A stretch of DNA of 64,000 bases from Trebonia sp963773105 (GTDB lineage Bacteria > Actinomycetota > Actinomycetes > Streptosporangiales > Streptosporangiaceae): positions 1,178,001 through 1,242,000 of the forward strand of contig CAVZAA010000002.1 of NCBI GenBank assembly GCA_963773105.1, in the 5' to 3' direction. Under the pieces are notes generated by a model. The model was not told the origin of the DNA. It was given only the letters and a program-made list of their open reading frames with translations, and made no database searches. Positions within the stretch are counted from its first letter, which is position 1; each line of letters starts with the position of its first letter. This document shows positions 42,073-50,227 of this stretch, in pieces. Position numbers and translations under genes: made by a program.

Positions 42073-43214
42073 GATCTGGCGGCGGCCGGCATTTCGGGTG
42101 GCAGCGGCCCTACGTCGCCTCCGCCAACCACACCGAACTGGCCCTGGCGCGCCTGATCCCCGCTCAGCTGTCCGCGGGCCTCGGCAGCGGCATCGACGCC
42201 GGCTGGCTGGACCCGATGCTGTCGCGCTACTACGCGGCCTGGCCGTTCGTGGAGTACGGCCTGTTCCTCGCGCTTTGCTACGCGGTGCGGGAAGCGCTCG
42301 GCGACACGATCGCGTTCTCGATCGCGTTCCAGACCGGGGACCGCATGCGGCACCTGCAGGACATCGTGCACCTGATGTTCGACCTGGCGGAGACACGGGA
42401 GGGCTTCACCGACTCCGGGGCCAGGGACGCGTGGATGACCGACCCGGTGCTCGTGCCCGCCCGCGAGAACATCGAACGGATCGTCTGCTGCCGGGACTGG
42501 TTCGAGATCGTGGTCGCCGTCAACCTCGTGTTCGAGCCCATCGTGGGCCGGCTGATGAAGACCGAGTTCCTGGCCCGCAACGCCCCGCGGCACGGGGACG
42601 CTGTGAGCCCGCTGGTGCTGGCCTCCGCCAACGCGGACACCGAACGGCACCGGGCCGCCACCGCCGAGCTAGTCCGGCTTGTCGTGGCCGACCAGTCCCA
42701 CGACGACGCTAACCGTGCGGTGCTCGCCGAGTGGCTCGACACGTGGACGGCGGAGAGCATCCGGGCCGCCGAGGCGCTGGCCCCCCTGTTCAGCGCGGGG
42801 GGCAGCGGGACGATCGGCAGCTGCCTGTCCCACGTCCTGGCCGGCCAGCTGGACCTGCTGGCCGGCCTCGGGCTCGCGGGGGGCGATCGGGCGAGTCCGA
42901 GGCAGGCCAGCGGCCGGACCCGAGTCAGCAGGGTCGGGATCAGCCTGATGCTGAGCGCGGAAACGGAGGCCGTGGTGGAGCTGGTCCGCGAGCAGATGCC
43001 GGACGCGGCCGTCGAGCTCCGGGGCCCCTACTGCAAGATCGAGCGGGACGGCGAGCTGGACTTCGACATGGCCAAGCTCGGCGACAGGCTGGGCCGCGAC
43101 ATCGACACCGACACGTTCCTGGTCAACATGAGCTCGTATTACGGGCGCATCGTGGTGTCGGACCACCAGGTGACCATCCACGCGGAGATCCTTCCGGACC
43201 GCTTCCGCAGCTGA
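42009..43214 (+). CDS. Di-iron monooxygenase beta subunit fused to coupling protein
   Basis: This is a 401-residue ORF. The body (about 34-300) is a hydroxylase beta subunit of soluble di-iron monooxygenases (RYYAAWPFVEYGLFLALCYA, then AFQTGDRMRHLQDIVHLMFD and NLVFEPIVGRL). Residues 310-398 are a complete MmoB/DmpM-type coupling protein (VGISLMLSAETEAVVELVRE up to YGRIVVSDHQVTIHAEI). These are normally separate genes. The usual beta N-terminus (roughly 60-90 residues) is missing; residues 1-22 are antisense to a BON remnant. GTG at 42063 or 42069 are alternative starts. It is 13 nt before the alpha-subunit gene. Confidence 0.85.
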   Translation: MATPGAEAAAARAYLVHRVDVRSGGGRHFGWQRPYVASANHTELALARLIPAQLSAGLGSGIDAGWLDPMLSRYYAAWPFVEYGLFLALCYAVREALGDTIAFSIAFQTGDRMRHLQDIVHLMFDLAETREGFTDSGARDAWMTDPVLVPARENIERIVCCRDWFEIVVAVNLVFEPIVGRLMKTEFLARNAPRHGDAVSPLVLASANADTERHRAATAELVRLVVADQSHDDANRAVLAEWLDTWTAESIRAAEALAPLFSAGGSGTIGSCLSHVLAGQLDLLAGLGLAGGDRASPRQASGRTRVSRVGISLMLSAETEAVVELVREQMPDAAVELRGPYCKIERDGELDFDMAKLGDRLGRDIDTDTFLVNMSSYYGRIVVSDHQVTIHAEILPDRFRS

Positions 43215-43227
43215 AAGGACGACCGCG

Positions 43228-44727
43228 ATGGCTCGGAATCTGGAGAGTGTGCACGCGAAGGCCAAGAGCTACGACTGGCAGTTCACGGTAGGCGACCAGC
43301 GCCCGAAGTTCCCCACCCGGTACACGATCCCGGCCACGGGCAAGGACCCATTCCGCATGCTCATCCGGGACTACGTGAAGATGGAGGCCGAAAAGGACGA
43401 CCGCACGCACGGTTTCCTCAACGGGGTCCTGCGGATGGGCACGGCTGAGCAGGTCCAGCCGCGCTTCATGGAGTGCATGAAGCTGACCCTGCCCGGCCTG
43501 ACCTTCGCCGAGTTCGCGGCGGTCGCGGCCACCGGCGGGATCATCGCCTCGGTGCAGAACCAGGAGCTGCGGCAGGGCTACCACGCCCAGATGCTCGACG
43601 AGATCAGGCACACCCAGCTCGAGATGACCCTGCGGGACTACTACGTCAGGCACTGGCGCGATCCGGCCGGCTTCGACATCTCGCAGCGGGCCCTCCACCA
43701 GCATCCGGGCGGCCTGGTCTCGATCGGGCTGTTCCAGAACTTCAACACCGGCAACCCGGTCGACTGCATCGTCAACCTGAACGTCTGCGTCGAGACGGCA
43801 TTCACCAACATCCTGCTGGTGGCAGCCCCGCAGATCGCCGTGTCCAACGGTGAGCACGCGATGGCCACGGCGTTCCTGTCCATCCAGTCCGACGAGGCAC
43901 GTCACATGGCGAACGGGTACGGGTCACTGATGGCCGTGCTGCAGGACGAGACCAACGTCCCGGCGCTCAACCGGGCCCTGGAACGTCACTTCTGGCACTC
44001 GCACAAGGCTCTGGACAGCCTGGTCGGCTGGCAGTCCGAATACGGCGCCACCGTCCGGCCGTGGTCCTATTACGACCAGTGGCAGGAATGGGTGGTCGAC
44101 GATTTCGTCGGCGGCTACATCGACCGGCTCACCGAGTTCGGTGTCCAGCCGCCCCAGCGCCTGGCCCGGGCGGATGAGGACGTGCGCTGGTCACACCACA
44201 CCCTCGCGCAGGCGTTCGCCGCCATGTGGCCGCTGAATTTCTGGCGCTCCGACGCCATGGGCCCACTCGACTTCGAGTGGTTCGAGAATCACTATCCCGG
44301 CTGGCACGACGCCTACGGCGGATTCTGGGACACCTACCGCGAGCTGGCCCATCCCTCCGCGGGCCGCCTCATCCTCGCCGAACTTCCCGGGCTGCCGCCG
44401 TTCTGCCAGGTGTGCCAGCTGCCCTGCGTGATGCCGCGCCCTGACCGCAACGAGTTCCGCCTTGTCGAATGGCAGGGCGCCAAGTACGCGACCTGCAGCG
44501 AGGGCTGCGAGTGGATCTTCCGCACCTGGCCCGTGGCGCACGCCGGCCGCAGGCAGTTCTGGGCGCGATACCACGGGTGGGACCTTGCCGACGTGATCGA
44601 AGATCTCGGCTACGTGCGCCCCGACGGCAAGACCCTCATCGGCCAGCCGACGCTGGACCTCGACCGGCTCTGGGCGATCGATGACATCCGGGCCGTCGGT
44701 TACGAGGTGAAGGATCCGCTGGCCTGA
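43228..44727 (+). CDS. Soluble di-iron monooxygenase alpha (catalytic) subunit
   Basis: This is a 499-residue hydroxylase subunit like MimA/PrmA of propane-type monooxygenases. All di-iron ligands align: Glu95 (FAEFAAVAATG), Glu125 and His128 (DEIRHTQ), Glu189 (VETAFTN), Glu223 and His226 (DEARHMANGY). The C-terminal part, GKTLIGQPTLDLDRLWAIDD, is conserved. It oxidises short alkanes, ketones or phenols using O2, with electrons from the reductase encoded next. It starts 13 nt after the beta/coupling gene with GAAAGGACG as ribosome-binding site. Confidence 0.95.
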   Translation: MARNLESVHAKAKSYDWQFTVGDQRPKFPTRYTIPATGKDPFRMLIRDYVKMEAEKDDRTHGFLNGVLRMGTAEQVQPRFMECMKLTLPGLTFAEFAAVAATGGIIASVQNQELRQGYHAQMLDEIRHTQLEMTLRDYYVRHWRDPAGFDISQRALHQHPGGLVSIGLFQNFNTGNPVDCIVNLNVCVETAFTNILLVAAPQIAVSNGEHAMATAFLSIQSDEARHMANGYGSLMAVLQDETNVPALNRALERHFWHSHKALDSLVGWQSEYGATVRPWSYYDQWQEWVVDDFVGGYIDRLTEFGVQPPQRLARADEDVRWSHHTLAQAFAAMWPLNFWRSDAMGPLDFEWFENHYPGWHDAYGGFWDTYRELAHPSAGRLILAELPGLPPFCQVCQLPCVMPRPDRNEFRLVEWQGAKYATCSEGCEWIFRTWPVAHAGRRQFWARYHGWDLADVIEDLGYVRPDGKTLIGQPTLDLDRLWAIDDIRAVGYEVKDPLA

Positions 44728-44728
44728 G

Positions 44729-45739
44729 GTGCCCAGGGTCGACGTGCTGCCGTTCCGGGCCCGCTACGATTGCGCACCGGACGAGACCATCCTGGCCGGG
44801 GCGCTGCGGGCGGGGCGGTTCCTGCGCTACGGCTGCCGGCACGGGGGCTGCGGCACCTGCCGGGTGCTGCTTGTGGACGGAGAGGTCGAACAGGCGGGCT
44901 CGTCCTTCGCCCTGTCGCCCGCCGATCGCGCCGACGGCTGGATCCTGGCCTGCGCCAGCGCCCCGGCCGACAACTGCGTCATCGACGTATCCGCCGCCGA
45001 GCTGACCGAGGAGGAATTCCTCGGCGGGGACGCCGCGGTCACCTTCGTGACCGAGGTAGCTGGAATCACCCGGCTCACCCGCGACATCCGGGCCCTGCGG
45101 CTGCTCCTGCTTGAACCCGGTTCCATCCACTTCACCGCGGGCCAGTTCGTCACCGTCGAGGTGCCGGGGACGGCGGCGACCCGCGCGTTCTCGATGGCCA
45201 GCCCCCCGAGCGAGTCCGAGCACATCAACCTGGTCGTCCGCGTGCTGCCCGGTGGCGCTTTCTCCGCGGCCCTGGACCAGCGGCTGACCCGGGGGGACCG
45301 GCTCCGCATGTCCGGCCCGTTCGGGCAGCTGAAAGTCCGGCTATCCCACCGGCCCATCGTCATGATCGCAGGGGGGTCCGGGCTGGCCCCGATCGAATCG
45401 ATGGCCGCCGACCTCGCCGACCGGCGGAACACCAGACCGGTGACGGTGTTCTTCGGGGTGCGGACCGCCGCGGACCTGTTCCACCTCGAACGTCTCGAGG
45501 CGATCCGCGGGCGCATGCCCCTGGAGATCGTCCCGGTGCTGTCCGAGCCGGGGCCCGGCTGGGCCGGCGAGACCGGGTTCGTGACCGACGCGGTTGACCG
45601 CCGGCTGCCGCGGCTCAGCGGCTACGACGCCTATCTGTGCGGCCCGCCGGCCATGATCGACGCCGCCGTGGAGCTGGTCACCAGGCGGGGGGTACGCCCG
45701 CGCAACGTCTACTTTGACGCGTTCGTCCCGACGGGCTGA
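44729..45739 (+). CDS. Monooxygenase reductase (2Fe-2S, FAD, NAD)
   Basis: This is a 336-residue electron-transfer component. It has an N-terminal ferredoxin domain with cluster ligands Cys36, Cys41, Cys44 and Cys75 (CRHGGCGTC and LACASAP), then an FAD-binding domain with RAFSMASPP and a C-terminal NAD-binding region (IAGGSGLAPIESMAADL, YLCGPPAMID). GTG is used as start, one base past the alpha stop. It passes electrons from NADH to the di-iron centre and completes the three-gene operon. Confidence 0.95.
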   Translation: MPRVDVLPFRARYDCAPDETILAGALRAGRFLRYGCRHGGCGTCRVLLVDGEVEQAGSSFALSPADRADGWILACASAPADNCVIDVSAAELTEEEFLGGDAAVTFVTEVAGITRLTRDIRALRLLLLEPGSIHFTAGQFVTVEVPGTAATRAFSMASPPSESEHINLVVRVLPGGAFSAALDQRLTRGDRLRMSGPFGQLKVRLSHRPIVMIAGGSGLAPIESMAADLADRRNTRPVTVFFGVRTAADLFHLERLEAIRGRMPLEIVPVLSEPGPGWAGETGFVTDAVDRRLPRLSGYDAYLCGPPAMIDAAVELVTRRGVRPRNVYFDAFVPTG

Positions 45740-45805
45740 CCGGTCCGCCCGGGGTGATACCGCGGCCCGTTCACGAAAAAGACTTCTTGCCTAACGGAGC
45801 GTGGT

Positions 45806-46435
45806 TCACCCGATCCGGGCCAGGAATCTGCTCGGCTCGATGTAATAGGGGTTCTCGTGGAACATGCCGTCCACGATCACCGCCGGGTGGGTGCGCAGCG
45901 CCTGCATCAGGACCTCGGGCCCCATTCCGTCCAGGTCGTATAGGCACAGGACCACCAGCGGCAGGGGCGAGGAGAACTGGTTGAGCATGGCCTCGAACCG
46001 GAAGAATTCCGTGCGGCCGTCCGGGTGGTTCAGCACCGATGGCATCTCGCCCGTTGCCCGCAGGATGGCGAACATGCCGCTGTCCTTGGTCTTGCTGATC
46101 CCCTGCCCCCAGAAGGTGAGGATGTCGTCGGTGGAGAACGTCCCCGAGCGGAAGTACGCGTTGCTGGGCGTCTCCACCTCGATCTGCCCCGCCTGCGCGG
46201 CCTTCTCCGCGTCCACCCCGCGATCGTCCAGCTTGGCGAGGACTTCGGCCGGGCTGGTCGAGCCGAGCACGGCGAGGCACTTGTGCCCGGTTCGCAAGCC
46301 CTCCGCCAGGAACGGCAGCACAACCTCGTCCCGGCCTGCGGAGCCGGAGTAGAAGGCGCAGATGTGGCTGCCGCTGGGTACCGAGCGGTCCAGGATGCCG
46401 AGCGCTACAGACACCGTCATGGGCGCTCCCGTCAT
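45806..46435 (-). CDS. MEDS-domain sensor protein
   Basis: This 209-residue protein is a single MEDS (methanogen/methylotroph DcmR sensory) domain: ILDRSVPSGSHICAFYSGSA, LPFLAEGLRTGHKCLAVLGS, then YFRSGTFSTDDILTFW and CLYDLDGMG. MEDS domains are found in regulators of C1 and stress genes and in STAS/kinase-linked proteins. Here it has no attached output domain. It is convergent with the monooxygenase operon, so it could be part of a sensing pathway for its substrate, but that is inference. ATG at 46420 is a second possible start. Confidence 0.85.
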   Translation of the reverse strand: MTGAPMTVSVALGILDRSVPSGSHICAFYSGSAGRDEVVLPFLAEGLRTGHKCLAVLGSTSPAEVLAKLDDRGVDAEKAAQAGQIEVETPSNAYFRSGTFSTDDILTFWGQGISKTKDSGMFAILRATGEMPSVLNHPDGRTEFFRFEAMLNQFSSPLPLVVLCLYDLDGMGPEVLMQALRTHPAVIVDGMFHENPYYIEPSRFLARIG

Positions 46436-46591
46436 CTAAGAGCTGGTGTGGATCACTTCCACCTTCTCACACGACGGAGCAGTCAGCTACCTGCTCATTG
46501 TGCCAGGAAGACTAACGACGAAACAGCGGTAAGCGGGCTCAGCCAGCTGGAACTCGCTCCGGACCGGGCTGGCGACGGCCTCACGGCCGCG

Positions 46592-47305
46592 TCAAGCTGA
46601 CCCCTGCGACGCGTCCTCGGTGCCCTGCTCCAAGGCTATCCGCGCGAGCTGGACCCGTGAGGTGATGCCGAGCTTCCAGAAGATGTGGCGCAGGTGGAAC
46701 GCGACGGTGTGCGCGCTCAGGAACACCCGGTTCGCCACCTGGCGGTTGCTGAGCCCCTGAGCCACCAGGTCGGCGACCCGCCGCTCGGTGTCGGTCAGGC
46801 TGTCCCAGCCGAAGGCGGGCCGGTCCGCGCGGGTCCAGTGGTGTAGCCGGGTGCCCGCGGCACGCAGACTGGACCGCACCCGGGCCTGGTCGCCGTTGTC
46901 GCCGAGCTCCTCGTACAGGGCGTAAGCCTGGCTGAGCAGGGTGGTGGCCGTGTCCTGGTCGCCCTGTCCGGCCCAGCCGTTCCCGGAGTCTTCCAGCGCG
47001 CTGGCCCGGGCCCGCGCGGCCGAGTAGCGCCCGGCGGCCCGCCGCAGGGCAGCCGGGTCCTGCTCGACCAGTCCGCGGGCGTGCTCGGCGGCAGCCGCCA
47101 TATCGCGGTCGCCGGGCATGATCATCGCCAGCCGCTGCGTCTGCCTCGCCAGCGCGGCCGCCCGGTCCCGGTCGCCGTCGGCGAGCGCGCCGCGTACCAG
47201 CAGCACGGCGCCTTCCGGGTCAGCCACCCGGCCCCCGAACAACGTCAGCTGCAGGTGCTTCTCGAGTTCCTGGACGTAGGCGTAGACGTCGACTTCGGGT
47301 CGCAT
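46592..47305 (-). CDS. LuxR-type regulator lacking the ATPase domain
   Basis: This is a 237-residue protein from ATG 47305, preceded by GAGGAGG. The C-terminal helix-turn-helix (LTDTERRVADLVAQGLSNRQ, then AHTVAFHLRHIFWKLGITSR) closely resembles that of the 924-residue LAL protein. The N-terminal part is a short TPR-like helical region (TQRLAMIMPGDRDMAAAAEH). The AAA domain is absent, so it looks like a natural C-terminal derivative of a LAL gene. It is near the monooxygenase operon and may control it. Confidence 0.88.
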   Translation of the reverse strand: MRPEVDVYAYVQELEKHLQLTLFGGRVADPEGAVLLVRGALADGDRDRAAALARQTQRLAMIMPGDRDMAAAAEHARGLVEQDPAALRRAAGRYSAARARASALEDSGNGWAGQGDQDTATTLLSQAYALYEELGDNGDQARVRSSLRAAGTRLHHWTRADRPAFGWDSLTDTERRVADLVAQGLSNRQVANRVFLSAHTVAFHLRHIFWKLGITSRVQLARIALEQGTEDASQGSA

Positions 47306-47372
47306 CAGGCCTCCTCTCGTCCCGCTGGGGTCTCTACCGTCAGCTTCGCCGGGGACCGGGGCCGGGCGCATC

Positions 47373-47407
47373 GTCCTGGCCGGGCAATTCCGTTGCCCCG
47401 GCAGGAC
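47373..47407. terminator. Hairpin downstream of the PucR-type gene
   Basis: GTCCTGGCCGGGCAA at 47373-47387 and 47393-47407 are inverted over 15 nt with two mismatches and a 5-nt loop. It is 17 nt past the stop of the PucR-type gene and 68 nt upstream of the LuxR start, so it could end one transcript or regulate the next. Confidence 0.5.
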
Positions 47408-47423
47408 GAGCGGGGCGCCGAAG

Positions 47424-49073
47424 TCATGACTGGCGCAGCGCCTGCAGGGTCCGCCACGCATGCGTGGCGACCTGGAGGTTGAACTGGACGTCGGGCAGGC
47501 CGAGATCGTACCCGGATACCTGACGGATGCGCTGGAGGCGGTATCTGAGCGTGCTGCGGTGTACCGACAGCGCCTTGGCCGAGGCGTCGTAGCTGCCGCC
47601 GCGGTCGAGGTACTCACTCAGCGTCAGCACCAGCGGGGTGCCGTGCTCGGCGTCGTAGTCGATCAGCGAGCCGAGCCACTCGGTCACGAAGCGCTCCATG
47701 GGCGACGTGTCGCCCGCCGTAGCCAGGATCTTGTAGATACCGAGGTCGTCGAACAGCGTGATCCGCTCGGGGCCGCCCGCCGTCTTCTGGATCCGCAGCG
47801 CCAGCTCCGCTTCCTGGCAGGAGTGCGGGAACCGGTCCAGTTCCAGGACGCGGCCGCCCACCCCGATCCGGCACCGCCCGCCGTGCATCTCGGTGACGAC
47901 CCGGGCCCGGAACAGGTCCCAGCGCACCTCCGTATCGGCCAGCACGATCACGTCGTGCAGCCGCGGCGCCAGCAGTGACCCCACTCCGACGACCCGGGCC
48001 GCCCGGCCGACGGCGTGGAAGAACAGGTCGATGTCGTCGTCGCTGTGAGCCCCGGCGGCTTCGATCAGGATGACCCGGTGCGGCCGGACCAGGTCGTAGC
48101 CGAGGGCCTGGCCGCGGTTCAGCAGGGTGGCCGGGTCCGCGCCCGTATCCCCGACGAGGTCGAGCACGAGCTTGGTCCGCGCCCGCGCTTCGCCTTGGGC
48201 CAGGCTCTGCATCCGGGCGATCTCCATCGCGAGCACCGTGGTCGCGTGCTCGACAGCCACCCGTTCGGTATCGGCCGCCGTCCCGGCCGGGTCGTGCAGG
48301 ACGAGCACGGCCATCGGGGAACCGCCGGGCGCGGCCACCGAGATCAGGCGTTCGCCATCCCTGACCGGGCCCGCGGCGGCTACAGCCCGGTCCAGCAGCC
48401 TGTCCCGCCGCGCCGGGTCGGCCTTGGGATAGGGATCGGGGCGGTCCGGACCGGCCCACGCCAGCAGGTTGCCGAAGCGGTCCTCGACGGCCGCCGGGCG
48501 GCCGGTCAGCTCGCAGACCGCCTCGGCGATCCCCGCCTGCCCCTCCCCGCCGAGTGCCACTTTGGTCAGCCGGTCGTGAATCTCCATGCTGCGTACCAGC
48601 GCGAGGTTGGCCAGGCGCAATTCCTCGGCCTGTTCCCGCTCCCGGCTGTGCAGGCCCGCGTTCGCCAGGGCCACCCCCGCCTGCTGGGCCAGCACCTGCA
48701 GCAGGAACCGCTCACTCTCCGCGGGCGGGGCGTTGGCCCCGACGACTAGGCAGCCGGCCGGGCCGTGGCGGCTGGACAGCGAGTAGGCCCACGACCACGG
48801 CACACCGGCAAGCGTGACCGGCCCGTCCTCCGCGTTGATGACGGCCGGCAAGCTGGTGGCCTTCCGGCCGGGGAGCCGCACGTCCTGCCACCGGCCGTCG
48901 AGGAAGATGCCCTCCGTCGTGCACGACCCCAGGGACTCAACCGCGTTCGCGACGTAGTGCAGGACGCTGTCCTGGCTGTCCTGCTGGGTGAGCAACATCG
49001 AGAGCACCAGCATGCTCCGCAGCGCGGAGAGCTGCTCGCGGACCGGGCCGTCATGATCCGGGGCGCCCGTCAC
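47424..49073 (-). CDS. PucR/CdaR-type regulator with N-terminal GAF domain
   Basis: This is a 549-residue transcription factor. It has an N-terminal GAF-like domain (about 30-150), a coiled linker EEQAEELRLANLALVRSMEI, a middle domain with VEDRFGNLLAWAGPDRP, a GGDEF-like region typical of CdaR and a C-terminal PucR helix-turn-helix (LTLSEYLDRGGSYDASAKAL, then VHRSTLRYRLQRIRQVSGYDL). Such regulators often control catabolic genes, including monooxygenases. The substrate operon here is the likely target, by proximity. Confidence 0.92.
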   Translation of the reverse strand: MTGAPDHDGPVREQLSALRSMLVLSMLLTQQDSQDSVLHYVANAVESLGSCTTEGIFLDGRWQDVRLPGRKATSLPAVINAEDGPVTLAGVPWSWAYSLSSRHGPAGCLVVGANAPPAESERFLLQVLAQQAGVALANAGLHSREREQAEELRLANLALVRSMEIHDRLTKVALGGEGQAGIAEAVCELTGRPAAVEDRFGNLLAWAGPDRPDPYPKADPARRDRLLDRAVAAAGPVRDGERLISVAAPGGSPMAVLVLHDPAGTAADTERVAVEHATTVLAMEIARMQSLAQGEARARTKLVLDLVGDTGADPATLLNRGQALGYDLVRPHRVILIEAAGAHSDDDIDLFFHAVGRAARVVGVGSLLAPRLHDVIVLADTEVRWDLFRARVVTEMHGGRCRIGVGGRVLELDRFPHSCQEAELALRIQKTAGGPERITLFDDLGIYKILATAGDTSPMERFVTEWLGSLIDYDAEHGTPLVLTLSEYLDRGGSYDASAKALSVHRSTLRYRLQRIRQVSGYDLGLPDVQFNLQVATHAWRTLQALRQS

Positions 49074-49417
49074 GACCCGCTCGCGGCCATGGGGAATCTG
49101 CCCAGGATCGAGGTGATACGCGCAGGCCTCACCATACGATTTCTCCTCGGGACGGCAGCACGATCCTAACCCCGGTCAGGGTCGGTGACCCCGTCAGACC
49201 TGCCAGGTCGGCATGGGCCGGCACCCGGACCGGCCGGAAACTACCTGGTCTGCTGATGTGCGTCCGGCGCTCCCCGCCCAGCATGGGTGTGTGCGTACGA
49301 CGAGAGCCTGCGAGGAATGCCTGATCCTTGGGTCCGAGTGGAAAGCACGAGGCGCTGGGTCGGCTGCCGGGCGGCGACCGGTCCATTCCCGCCGCCCATG
49401 TCCAGGCGCGGCGATCA
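49074..49417. other. Intergenic region, divergent promoters
   Basis: This stretch separates the PucR-type gene (minus) from the HAD gene (plus) and must hold promoters for both. I see no convincing operator, repeat or RNA. The open frame that continues upstream of 49418 lacks a ribosome-binding site and family features. Confidence 0.5.
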
Positions 49418-50227
49418 ATGATCTTCGCTGACGCCGCCGCCGTCCACGGCGAGCAGAGCTTCCAGGGGGCCGTCTTCGACGTCGACGGCGTGCTGGTGGA
49501 CTCACCGCACTTCCGCGCGTGGCGTGATGCACTGCGGGAGTTGATGGACACCGAATGGGCCGAACTCCGCGGCCGGACCAGTTACTCTCCGGACAAGTTC
49601 ACCGAGGCCGTGTATCAGGAGGTCGTCGTCGGCCGGCCGCGGCTGGCCGGCGCCTTGGCCGCGCTGGAGTACTTCGGCGTGCCCGACGCCGGCCGCCGGG
49701 CCCCGCTCTACGCCGCAGTCAAGCAGGAACACCTGGTCACGCTCATCGAAGCAGGGGAGTTCACCGCGTTTGATGACGCGATTCGGTTCGCCCTCGCGGC
49801 CAAAGCGGTCGGCATCCCGATCGCGGCCGCGTCCTCTTCCAAGAACGCCGGCCTCCTCCTGCGACGGGCCGAGCTGGATGCGTTCGTCACCGAGCCGGGC
49901 CTGACCCTGCTCGACCTGCTGGACGCGGACGTCTCCGGGCGTGACCTGCCGCGGGGTAAGCCGGATCCGATGATCTTCCTGGTCGCGACCGAGGAGCTCG
50001 GCGCCACGCCCGCGCGGTGCTTCGTGGTCGAGGACGCCGCCGTCGGCGTGCAGGCGGCCAAGGCCGGCCGGATGGCCGCTCTCGGCGTGGCCCGCCTGGG
50101 CGACACCCAGGCACTGGTCAACGCGGGCGCGGACCTGGCCGTGCGCAGCCTGGACGAGGTGTCCCGTCCCGCCCTGGCCGAAGGCAGGCTCGAGGGGAAG
50201 ACGCTCGAGCGCAAGGTGGAAACCTGA
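49418..50227 (+). CDS. HAD-superfamily phosphatase, beta-phosphoglucomutase-like
   Basis: This is a 269-residue protein from ATG 49418. The HAD motif I FDVDGVLVDS has the nucleophile Asp21 and acid Asp23. A helical cap follows, then motif II in AAASSSKNAG, and motifs III and IV in GKPDPMIFLVATEELG and FVVEDAAVGVQAAKAG. It resembles beta-phosphoglucomutase, which interconverts glucose phosphates from maltose or trehalose. It overlaps glucose-6-phosphate dehydrogenase by 3 nt, so it may feed glucose 6-phosphate to that enzyme. Confidence 0.92.
   Translation: MIFADAAAVHGEQSFQGAVFDVDGVLVDSPHFRAWRDALRELMDTEWAELRGRTSYSPDKFTEAVYQEVVVGRPRLAGALAALEYFGVPDAGRRAPLYAAVKQEHLVTLIEAGEFTAFDDAIRFALAAKAVGIPIAAASSSKNAGLLLRRAELDAFVTEPGLTLLDLLDADVSGRDLPRGKPDPMIFLVATEELGATPARCFVVEDAAVGVQAAKAGRMAALGVARLGDTQALVNAGADLAVRSLDEVSRPALAEGRLEGKTLERKVET

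Noticed and set aside
41440..42396. 318-codon minus frame over STAS and the monooxygenase 5' end
   Set aside because: It is a different frame from the real STAS protein and is Arg-rich without domains.
47351..47366. DosR-like box (GGGGACCGGGGCCGGG)
   Set aside because: The symmetry is weak and GC-rich chance matches are frequent here; position relative to the LuxR start is not decisive.
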